Below are positions 1 through 6,233 of a stretch of DNA of 9,892 nucleotides, in pieces. Origin of the DNA: Pseudomonadota bacterium (GTDB taxonomy: Bacteria > Myxococcota > Myxococcia > Myxococcales > Myxococcaceae). Location of the stretch: positions 1 through 9,892 of the forward strand of contig JAFAFL010000005.1 of assembly GCA_023423535.1 (NCBI GenBank). The letters are read 5' to 3'. The translations under genes and the position numbers were made by a program. The stretch's first letter is position 1. Each line of letters opens with the position of its first letter. The notes under the pieces are model-generated. The model was given only the letters and a program-made list of their open reading frames with translations, was not told where the DNA came from and ran no database searches.

Positions 1-1732
1 AGAGGAGGACGTTCTTCACGAACTGCATCGTGATCGACGACGCGCCGTACTTGAAGCGTCCCGCCTCGAGGTTCCTGATCAGCGCGGTCCGGAACTCGGA
101 CGTGATGAAGCCCTTGTGGTGATAGAACGCCGAGTCCTCGGTGCTCATGATCGACTTGATCAGATATGGCGAGATCTGATCGAGCGGCACGAAGTCCTCG
201 TTGCTGTCGCCGACGACGAACGACATCCACTGGCCCTGCTCGACCTCGACGTAGTGCTCGAACTCCTCCTTCAGGCGCTTCGGGGAGTCGGCCGGCTCGT
301 CGATGACGCGGCACTTCTTGATGCCGACGCTGCCGCCGAGCTTCGTCGTCTGCAGGTCCGCCCAGTCGATCGCGAGCTGGACGTCCGCGTCGAACGTGCC
401 GCGCAGCTTGTAGCCCTCGAGGTACGGCGCCATCTCCGTCGGGATCGCGGCGTGGACGCGCTGGCAGTCGATCGGCGGGATCACGAGGCGGAGGTCGAGC
501 GTCGCGAGGCGGCCGGGACCGGCGGGCGTGGTCTCGACGCTGTCACGCGGGCGCTGCGTCGCGCTGCCGGTGATCGAGAACGGCAGATCGCGGACGACGA
601 AGTCGCCACGCTTGAGCTCGAGCCGCTTCGCCACGCGATCGAAGCTGCCCTCGACCTGCGCCGACAGATCGAGATCGTGGACCTCCTTGTCCGCGATCAT
701 CGGGTGCCCGACGTTGAGCCCGCGCAGCGTCAGCGAGCCCGCGAAGCGCGCCCCCGTCGGATCGACGTCGAGATGGAGCTTGGTGTCGACGGACGTGCCC
801 GCGTAGTCGACCACGGGCGTCTGCTCGAGGATCGGCGCGAGGCGATCGAGCTGGAACTTCGCGGCGACGAGATCGACCGCCGCGCGCTTGCCGAGCGGAT
901 CGAGACCACCCTTCGCGGTCCACAGCTGGCCCGGCACGCCGCCGTAGCCGCCCGCGAGATCGATCGTGTACTGCCCCGCGTGCTTCGGATCCGCGGCGAT
1001 CGTGCCCGCGATGCCCGAGAGCGCGAGCTTCGGCCACACCGCGAGCTCGCCACCCGTGACGACGACCGTCGGCGGCTCGCCCGTGCGCTTCGTGATCGTG
1101 ACGTGCTCCGCGCCCGCCTTCGGGGCGTTCGTCGTCGTCGCCGTGAGCTGCGCGAGATCCGCGACGACCTCGCCCGGCTTCCACGACGCCGTGCCCTCGC
1201 CGATGAGCGCCGTCGCGCCGGTGAGCTGATCGTCCGCGAGCACGCGGATCTTCGTCACCGTGACCGAGGTCGGTCGGAGCGAGCTCCCGCCCTCGCCCTT
1301 GCCCGCGGGCTTGTCCGCGCGCAGGCGATCGACGATGTCGAGCACGTTGTCGCGGCCGCTCGCGTCGCGGCGCATCGTCACGGTGACGCCGTCGACGATC
1401 GTGGCGCCGAGCTCGACCTTGCCGACGAGCGAGGCGACGGTGTCGAAGTCGACGTCGATGCGCGCGACGTGGACGAGCGGCATATCGCCGTCGTTCGGGC
1501 CGCGGATCGCGACGTCGCGCAGGGTCGCGTGGCCGAGCCGCACGTCGATCGCGCCGAACGAGATCTGGCGCCCGAGCTTCTCGTCGACCTTCGCGGTCAG
1601 CTTGTCGCGGATCTTGCCCGCGGCGACGCGCGGGTACACGACCCTCAGCGCGACGAGCACGAGGACGCCGGCCACGAGCAGGCCCGCGCCGGCGTACAGC
1701 CAGCCTCGCCGGATGCCCGAGAACCGCGACAT
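1..1732 (-). CDS. AsmA-like protein fused to a GT51 peptidoglycan glycosyltransferase domain (3' end outside window)
   Basis: The reading frame is open from the ATG at 1732-1730 to the left edge, giving 577 visible codons and no stop. Residues 1-10 are basic and residues 11-33 (WLYAGAGLLVAGVL...) form one membrane anchor, so the rest should lie in the periplasm. Residues about 40-133 resemble the AsmA N-terminus (KLGRQISFGAIDVRLG, then RDNVLDIVDRL); beta-rich AsmA-like sequence continues to about 500. Then FVPLDQISPYL (514-524) leads into TEDSAFYHHKGF, whose Glu532 matches the catalytic Glu of GT51 enzymes, and GASSITMQFVKNVLL matches the second GT51 motif (GGSTxxQQxxKN) with Lys573. GT51 enzymes polymerise lipid II into glycan strands; AsmA-like proteins are linked to envelope lipid transport. 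Whether a transpeptidase domain follows cannot be seen. The ATG has only a weak ribosome site (GAG about 6 bases upstream). The domain calls are firm for GT51 and good for AsmA; the combined role is inference. Confidence 0.88.
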   Translation of the reverse strand, partial: MSRFSGIRRGWLYAGAGLLVAGVLVLVALRVVYPRVAAGKIRDKLTAKVDEKLGRQISFGAIDVRLGHATLRDVAIRGPNDGDMPLVHVARIDVDFDTVASLVGKVELGATIVDGVTVTMRRDASGRDNVLDIVDRLRADKPAGKGEGGSSLRPTSVTVTKIRVLADDQLTGATALIGEGTASWKPGEVVADLAQLTATTTNAPKAGAEHVTITKRTGEPPTVVVTGGELAVWPKLALSGIAGTIAADPKHAGQYTIDLAGGYGGVPGQLWTAKGGLDPLGKRAAVDLVAAKFQLDRLAPILEQTPVVDYAGTSVDTKLHLDVDPTGARFAGSLTLRGLNVGHPMIADKEVHDLDLSAQVEGSFDRVAKRLELKRGDFVVRDLPFSITGSATQRPRDSVETTPAGPGRLATLDLRLVIPPIDCQRVHAAIPTEMAPYLEGYKLRGTFDADVQLAIDWADLQTTKLGGSVGIKKCRVIDEPADSPKRLKEEFEHYVEVEQGQWMSFVVGDSNEDFVPLDQISPYLIKSIMSTEDSAFYHHKGFITSEFRTALIRNLEAGRFKYGASSITMQFVKNVLL

Positions 1733-1811
1733 GAGGCTCGTATACAACAACCCGGGCCCCGGTTTTGTTCGACGGTGTAACCGTGCGTGCGACGATGCGT
1801 AAGCCCCTCAG
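1733..1811. promoter_or_regulatory. Divergent intergenic region with a 13-bp inverted repeat (1772-1784)
   Basis: These 79 bases separate the divergent AsmA-GT51 and msrP starts, so promoters for both must lie here or inside the genes. It is locally AT-richer than its flanks (1741-1750 and 1763-1768). The perfect inverted repeat ACGGT-GTA-ACCGT at 1772-1784 has 5-base arms around a 3-base centre and ends 27 bases before the msrP ATG, a plausible operator position. GTATAC at 1740-1745 could serve as a minus-strand -10 (TATACG), which would put the start of transcription at about the AsmA-GT51 ATG, but no -35 match sits at 16-18 bases from it. No convincing plus-strand promoter is visible. Confidence 0.3.
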
Positions 1812-2756
1812 ATGAAGGACGAGGTCACACCGCCCGACGTGTACTTCAACCGCCGCGCGTTCATGCGGGGCGGGGTCGTCGCGGCGGGTGCGGTCGCGAC
1901 GGGCCTCCTCTACCGGCGCCTCAACGGCGTCGACCTCGCGACCACGCAGACGGCCGCGCTCCCCGGCGTGACGCCCACCACGGGCCCCGGATATCCGACG
2001 AGCGAGGCGCTGACGGCCCGCGAGAAGGTGATCAACTACAACAACTTCTACGAGTTCACGACGAGCAAGGACGGCGTCGCGCGGGCCGCGGCGGGGTTCG
2101 ACACGCGGAACTGGAAGCTGACGATCGACGGCCTCTGCAAGAAGCCGAGGACGTTCGACCTCGACGACCTGCGGAGGCTCGCGCCGCTCGAGGAGCGCGT
2201 GTACCGCATGCGCTGTGTCGAGGCGTGGTCGATGGTCGTGCCGTGGGTCGGCTACTCGCTGTCGACGTTGCTCGCGGCGGTCGAGCCGCTCGGCAGCGCG
2301 AAGTTCGTCGCATTCGAGACGCTGCACGACCCCGCGCGCATGCCGGGGCAGAAGGACGACATCCTCGAGTGGCCGTATCGCGAGGGGCTGCGCATCGACG
2401 AGGCGATGCACCCACTCGCGCTGCTGACGCTCGGGCTGTACGGCGGAGAGCTACCGCCGCAGGACGGTGCGCCGGTGCGGCTGATCGTGCCGTGGAAGTA
2501 CGGCTTCAAGGGCATCAAGTCGATCGTCCGCATCACGCTCACCGAAGAGCAGCCGCCCACGACCTGGAATCTCTCCGCGCCGAGCGAATACGGCTTCTTC
2601 GCCAACGTGAACCCGGACGTCTCGCACCCTCGCTGGAGCCAGGCCACCGAGCGTCGCATCGGCGAAGGAGGACGCCGGCCCACGCTGCCCTTCAACGGCT
2701 ACGGCGACGAGGTCGCTCACCTCTACGCGGGCATGGACCTGCGGCGGCACTACTGA
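1812..2756 (+). CDS. msrP: Protein-methionine-sulfoxide reductase catalytic subunit MsrP (YedY-type molybdoenzyme)
   Basis: This periplasmic molybdoenzyme reduces methionine sulfoxide in oxidised envelope proteins, with electrons from the membrane protein MsrQ. The 314 residues are close to the E. coli length (334). The N-terminus has a twin-arginine signal (NRRAFMRGG, Arg14-Arg15, followed by the hydrophobic VVAAGAVATGLL), so it is exported folded with its molybdopterin cofactor. The family blocks are present: INYNNFYEF near residue 74, RMRCVEAW with Cys135 as the expected molybdenum ligand (Cys102 of mature E. coli MsrP), VPWVGYSL, and PWKYGFKGIKSIV near 227. An in-frame TAA at 1800-1802 leaves this ATG as the only sensible start; no clear Shine-Dalgarno sequence precedes it. 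It is the first gene of a tight operon with msrQ, whose ATG shares the last base of the msrP stop. The assignment is secure from sequence motifs and from the partner gene. Confidence 0.95.
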   Translation: MKDEVTPPDVYFNRRAFMRGGVVAAGAVATGLLYRRLNGVDLATTQTAALPGVTPTTGPGYPTSEALTAREKVINYNNFYEFTTSKDGVARAAAGFDTRNWKLTIDGLCKKPRTFDLDDLRRLAPLEERVYRMRCVEAWSMVVPWVGYSLSTLLAAVEPLGSAKFVAFETLHDPARMPGQKDDILEWPYREGLRIDEAMHPLALLTLGLYGGELPPQDGAPVRLIVPWKYGFKGIKSIVRITLTEEQPPTTWNLSAPSEYGFFANVNPDVSHPRWSQATERRIGEGGRRPTLPFNGYGDEVAHLYAGMDLRRHY

Positions 2757-3388
2757 TGGCGAAGCAGCTCCCCTGGCTCAACCCGGCGCTCGTCGCGGGC
2801 GGGATCTTTCCTGGCGCGGTGATCCTCTCGAGAGCCGCCACCGGCTCACTCGGCGCGGATCCGATCGCAGAAGTCCTTCACCGTTCCGGGCTGCTCGCGC
2901 TGGTGTTTCTCCTCGCGTCGCTCACCTGCACGCCCCTGCGGCTCCTCTTCTCATGGACCTGGCCCGCGCGCGTCCGCCGCACCCTGGGGCTCCTCGCGTT
3001 CGGCTACGCCTGCCTTCACGTGGGCACCTGGGCGGGACCCGATCGCCTCCTCAATCTCTCCGCCATCGCCGAAGACCTCACCGAACGTCCCTTCATCATC
3101 GCCGGCGGCCTCGCCTTCGCGCTGCTCCTCCCACTCGCACTCACCTCCACGAATGCGAGCATCCGGCGACTCGGCTACGCGCGCTGGCAGGCGCTGCACC
3201 GGCTCGCCTATCCCGCCGCGGCGGCGGCCTGCCTCCACTTCTTCTGGCGCGTGAAGGCGGACCGGACCGAGCCGCTCCTCTACGCGGGCCTGCTCGCGGC
3301 GCTCCTCGGCATCCGCGCCGTGTACGCCCTGCAACGTCGGCACTCCAACGGTGGTAGCGTTCGCCCTTCTCGGAGCGACCGTTCTTGA
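2756..3388 (+). CDS. msrQ: MsrQ, haem b membrane subunit of the MsrPQ methionine sulfoxide reductase
   Basis: MsrQ is an inner-membrane haem protein of the ferric-reductase-like fold that passes electrons from the quinone pool or cytoplasmic flavin to MsrP. The 210 residues match the family length (211 in E. coli). About six hydrophobic segments are visible, including 10-28, 44-66, 76-92, 112-130, 150-164 and 174-190. His88 (ACLHVG), His148 (QALHRL) and His161 (ACLHFFW) lie at positions matching the conserved haem-binding histidines of the family, and RRTLGLLAFGYACLH is the typical MsrQ block. The start ATG overlaps the msrP stop by one base (TGATG), which suggests translational coupling; there is no strong independent ribosome site. 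The tail after residue 195 is short, polar and basic. The stop TGA at 3386-3388 is overlapped by the TTG start of the lipoprotein gene. Confidence 0.94.
   Translation: MAKQLPWLNPALVAGGIFPGAVILSRAATGSLGADPIAEVLHRSGLLALVFLLASLTCTPLRLLFSWTWPARVRRTLGLLAFGYACLHVGTWAGPDRLLNLSAIAEDLTERPFIIAGGLAFALLLPLALTSTNASIRRLGYARWQALHRLAYPAAAAACLHFFWRVKADRTEPLLYAGLLAALLGIRAVYALQRRHSNGGSVRPSRSDRS
3372..3375 (+). promoter_or_regulatory. Ribosome binding site GGAG that decides the TTG start at 3385
   Basis: GGAG lies 9 bases before the TTG at 3385-3387, inside the last codons of msrQ. No ATG or GTG start in this frame retains the lipoprotein signal peptide, so this site together with the signal peptide supports initiation at TTG. 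Confidence 0.6.
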
Positions 3389-5154
3389 TCAGCCGACTCG
3401 CCTACATCGTCCCCCTCGCCGCACTCCTCGCCTGTTCCCCGCCGCAGCCGCCCGTCGAAGAGCCAGACGGCGGAGACACGACGGTGCAGTGCGATCCCGC
3501 CTGTGACCCGCAGCTCGAGGCCTGCAACACGGCCACCGGCGTCTGCGAACTCCTCTCCACCGCACCGCAGCAGAGCCTCGTCGCCGCACGCGCGGCCGCA
3601 CATGGTGACGCGGACCACCCGGTGGTCGGCGCGCTCGTCACCTACGTGGTCACCGGCGAGCCCGAGAACACCGGCGTCAACGGCTTCTTCCTCCAGGCGG
3701 AGAAGGAGGGCCCGGCGCTCTTCGTCGCGGTCAACCCCGCGTCGCTGAACCCGCAGCCGCAGCCGGGCGATCGCGTGTCGCTGCGGGTGACGAACTTCTA
3801 CGCGCTCGGCGGTCAGCACGAGGCCCGCATCATCACCGGCTACCAGCGCCTCTCCACCGGCAACGATCTGCGGCCGCTGGTGCAGGACGTCTCGCGCGCG
3901 GGAAACCTCGTCTCTGCCGCCGGCGACTACGACGGAGAGCTGGTGGACATCGCCGGACGCATCCGCCATGACTGGCTGCCCTTCACCGGCGCCACCGTGC
4001 ACTGGAAGTCCGAGCTCGAGCTCCTCAACGGCATGGGCGATCCGAACCTCATCCTCCGCACGGTGGACGCGGTGACGAAGCCGATGGGCCTCGGCACCAA
4101 CTGCAACGTGGCGCTGCAGAACGTGCCGCTCCGCCGCGTCGCCGCGCAGGTGCAGATCTTCGCCTTCAGCAACGACGACTTCACCCAGCGCTCGTGCCCG
4201 CCCACGCGCCTCACCGACGCGCTCGCGATCTCGCCCACGCACGTGCGCCTCACCTTCGAGCGCCCGATCGATCCCGCCTCCATCCTCGCGGACGGCTCGC
4301 AGTTCACCTTCGGCTCGGGCCTCTCCGGCAACCACGCGGTGGTGAAGGACGAGTACCAGATCATCGTCACCACCGGCGTGCAGACGCCGCGTCAGGCGCA
4401 CAGCGTGAGCATCGCCAACACCGCGCGAGACGTCGTCGGCGGGCAGCTCGCGGTGCCCTCGCAGAAGGCGAACTTCCAGGGCTACTTCACGCGCGCGAAG
4501 CTCATGCTCAACGAGATCTCCTGCGCCCGCGCCAACGACCGTGACCTCATCGAGCTCATCGCCATGAGCGACGGCTCCACGCTCGGGATGCGGCTGACCT
4601 ACGACGGGCCCACCTCCGGCACCATCGGTACCTTCCCCGACACTACGGTGCAGACGGGCGACATCATCGTCGTGCACCTCAACGCGAGCCCCACCTCGGG
4701 CGACGCGGTGTACAGCGAGACGATGAACAAGGCCGAGCAGACCGCGGCCTCGAACTACCCGGACGCGTGGGACTTCGTTTACGACAAGTTCTCCTGCCAG
4801 CACTCGAACGTGGTCCTGCGCGTCGTCGGCCCGGACGGGGTGACGGTGGACGGCGTGGCGCTGGCGAGGACCGACCTCAACAGCAACCAGCGGCCCTCGA
4901 GCTTCGGCAGCGTGTGGCTGAAGGCGCTGCAGCTCGACGAGCACTGGGTGCCGAAGACCTGCAACGGGCTGACCTGCTCCTACTCGTCGCAGCCCTCGGC
5001 GATCGACGTGGCCGCGGATTGGACGCAGGCGCGCACGAACATGCAGGGCGTCACCCGGACCATCCAGCGGCAGAACCTCACCGACACCGACGCGCGCGAG
5101 GACTGGGTCACCGCCGCGCCGACGTGGGGCGCGAAGAACGCTGGTCAGCAGTAG
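3385..5154 (+). CDS. Exported lipoprotein with OB-like, Ig-like and lamin-tail-like regions
   Basis: The 589-residue product starts at TTG and has a lipoprotein signal: ISRLAYIVPLAALLAC, lipobox LLAC with Cys17 as the lipidated residue. After a Pro/Glu-rich linker comes a cysteine cluster (Cys36, Cys40, Cys48, Cys54: CDPACDPQLEACNTATGVC), a pattern common in myxobacterial surface lipoproteins. Residues about 65-155 resemble an OB-fold domain (VVGALVTYVV, NGFFLQAEKEGPALFV, PGDRVSLRV). Residues about 275-365 look like a bacterial Ig-like (SbsA/Big_5 type) domain (ISPTHVRLTFERPIDPASI). Residues about 372-560 resemble a lamin-tail domain (KLMLNEISCARANDRDLIEL). No catalytic motif was recognised; a role in surface binding or structure is inference. 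The start overlaps the msrQ stop by 4 bases, so it is probably co-translated with msrPQ. It ends 3 bases before the convergent methyltransferase gene. Coding and lipidation are secure; the domain names are by resemblance. Confidence 0.85.
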   Translation: MISRLAYIVPLAALLACSPPQPPVEEPDGGDTTVQCDPACDPQLEACNTATGVCELLSTAPQQSLVAARAAAHGDADHPVVGALVTYVVTGEPENTGVNGFFLQAEKEGPALFVAVNPASLNPQPQPGDRVSLRVTNFYALGGQHEARIITGYQRLSTGNDLRPLVQDVSRAGNLVSAAGDYDGELVDIAGRIRHDWLPFTGATVHWKSELELLNGMGDPNLILRTVDAVTKPMGLGTNCNVALQNVPLRRVAAQVQIFAFSNDDFTQRSCPPTRLTDALAISPTHVRLTFERPIDPASILADGSQFTFGSGLSGNHAVVKDEYQIIVTTGVQTPRQAHSVSIANTARDVVGGQLAVPSQKANFQGYFTRAKLMLNEISCARANDRDLIELIAMSDGSTLGMRLTYDGPTSGTIGTFPDTTVQTGDIIVVHLNASPTSGDAVYSETMNKAEQTAASNYPDAWDFVYDKFSCQHSNVVLRVVGPDGVTVDGVALARTDLNSNQRPSSFGSVWLKALQLDEHWVPKTCNGLTCSYSSQPSAIDVAADWTQARTNMQGVTRTIQRQNLTDTDAREDWVTAAPTWGAKNAGQQ

Positions 5155-5157
5155 CGG

Positions 5158-6033
5158 CTAAGCGGCCTGCTGCGTGCTCTCGGGCAGCGCACGCGGCTTG
5201 GTGGCGATGAGCTGGATCTCGCGACGGAAGCGCGTCACCCGGCACACCCATACCCACGACACGAGGAACGCGAAGCGCGCCCACTCCCACGGCGCCTTCG
5301 CCCCCCGCGCGAGCCTCGTGCGGAAGATGTCCTTTCCCGCGCGCGTCGCCTCGAGGCCGACCTTCTTCGCCGCCTCCGCGAGGTTCTTCTCGTAGAAGTA
5401 CACGTGGTGCTGCCACCCGCGGCTGTCCGGACGGAAGGAGCGCCCGCGCTTCGGCATCACCGCCATCTTGTAGTAGGCGCCGTCGGGCACGATGACGAAG
5501 GCCACGCCGCCCGGCCGCAGCACCCGAGCCAGCTCGCGCATCGCCTCTACCGGATGCGCCGCGTGCTCGAGCGCGTGCTTGCAGGTGACGATGTCGAACG
5601 ACGCGTCGGGGTAGGGGAGCTTCTCGAGCCCGCCCTTCTCGGCGCGGAAGCCACGCTCGCGGCAGAGCTCCACCGCGAACCCGCTCACGTCCGCGCCCGC
5701 CGGCGTCATGCCCAGACGCCTCGCAGCCTCGAGCACGTAGCCGGCGCTGCAGCCCACATCGAGCACGTCGCGCGCGTGCGGCGCGAACTCGAGGCACATG
5801 AGGAGCTGCCGCTCGCACTTGCGCACCCGGTGCTCCCATCGCTCGAGGTACTTCGCGCGGCCGTCGCGGAAGTAGCCCTCCTCGTAGCCGCCGCCGAGCC
5901 CGGGAACCTGCTCGCGCTTGTAGACGAGCCCGCACCCGCGGCAGCGGACGAAGGTCAGCTCCGGGAACTCGACCACCGGGGAGAATCCACTGTCGGTGCA
6001 GATCGGGCAGCTCGAGTAGAAGGGCGCGCGCAT
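5158..6033 (-). CDS. SAM-dependent methyltransferase with N-terminal zinc ribbon
   Basis: This is a class I (Methyltransf_23/11-type) methyltransferase of 291 residues. A four-cysteine zinc ribbon opens the protein (CPIC at Cys9/Cys12 and CRGC at Cys31/Cys34), as in many methyltransferases of polysaccharide, O-antigen and natural-product clusters. The SAM site is clear: motif I VLDVGCSAGYVLEAA (90-104), the acidic residue Asp115 after beta-2 (GADVSG), FDIVTCKHALEHAAHP (146-161) and the LRPGGVAFVIVP strand (172-183). Residues about 248-270 (WEWARFAFLVSWVWVCRVTR) are hydrophobic and aromatic with a basic end, possibly a membrane-contact helix. The frame is open upstream to 6249, but the extra 72 codons look like non-coding sequence, so the ATG at 6033 just before the zinc ribbon was chosen; no strong ribosome site is seen. 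The substrate is unknown. The gene has no sugar-pathway neighbours in this window and appears solitary. Confidence 0.88.
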   Translation of the reverse strand: MRAPFYSSCPICTDSGFSPVVEFPELTFVRCRGCGLVYKREQVPGLGGGYEEGYFRDGRAKYLERWEHRVRKCERQLLMCLEFAPHARDVLDVGCSAGYVLEAARRLGMTPAGADVSGFAVELCRERGFRAEKGGLEKLPYPDASFDIVTCKHALEHAAHPVEAMRELARVLRPGGVAFVIVPDGAYYKMAVMPKRGRSFRPDSRGWQHHVYFYEKNLAEAAKKVGLEATRAGKDIFRTRLARGAKAPWEWARFAFLVSWVWVCRVTRFRREIQLIATKPRALPESTQQAA

Positions 6034-6233
6034 GTCGGGTCTAGCGGGTAACGCATGCCCTGTACCGCGGTCAAACCCGATGGTGTGGGGTCGCGCCCCC
6101 ACCCTCCGCCGATCGCCCTCATCCGCTGCAAGCCCGGAGGGGCGCTGACGCTCGTAACTGCTTGAAATGGCTGAGGAAATTGGAGGGGATTGCGCGCCGC
6201 GCGGTTGGTGACGGTCTTGCTCTGGGAGAGGGC
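6034..6233. promoter_or_regulatory. Divergent intergenic region between the methyltransferase and DUF1592 genes
   Basis: These 200 bases hold the promoters of two divergent transcription units. A short hairpin, GTGGGG (6085-6090) with CCCCAC (6097-6102), lies in the methyltransferase-proximal half. The stretch 6155-6190 is AT-richer than its surroundings and includes TTGAAA at 6162-6167, a possible -35 for the plus-strand operon, but no good -10 follows at the usual spacing. A TTG at 6162 is in frame with the DUF1592 gene, but it would add 24 residues ahead of the signal peptide and is not the likely start. No small gene was found. Confidence 0.4.
6224..6228 (+). promoter_or_regulatory. Ribosome binding site GGGAG for the DUF1592 lipoprotein gene
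   Basis: GGGAG lies 5 bases before the ATG at 6234. It selects that ATG, which begins a well-formed lipoprotein signal peptide, over the in-frame TTG at 6162. Confidence 0.75.

Noticed and set aside
116..1780. Long plus-strand open frame opposite the AsmA-GT51 gene
   Set aside because: It is Arg/Ala/Asp-rich with no recognisable domain. The minus strand in this stretch has a membrane anchor, AsmA-like sequence and GT51 motifs, so the plus frame is a GC-driven shadow.
3280..4944. Long minus-strand open frame opposite the lipoprotein gene
   Set aside because: Its composition is His/Arg/Val/Asp-rich as expected of antisense to GC-rich coding sequence. The plus strand has a lipobox, cysteine cluster and recognisable domains.
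6168..6183. Sigma-54-like promoter TGGC...TTGG upstream of the DUF1592 gene
   Set aside because: The spacing between the GG and the second element is one base too long, and the essential GC of the -12 element is GG.
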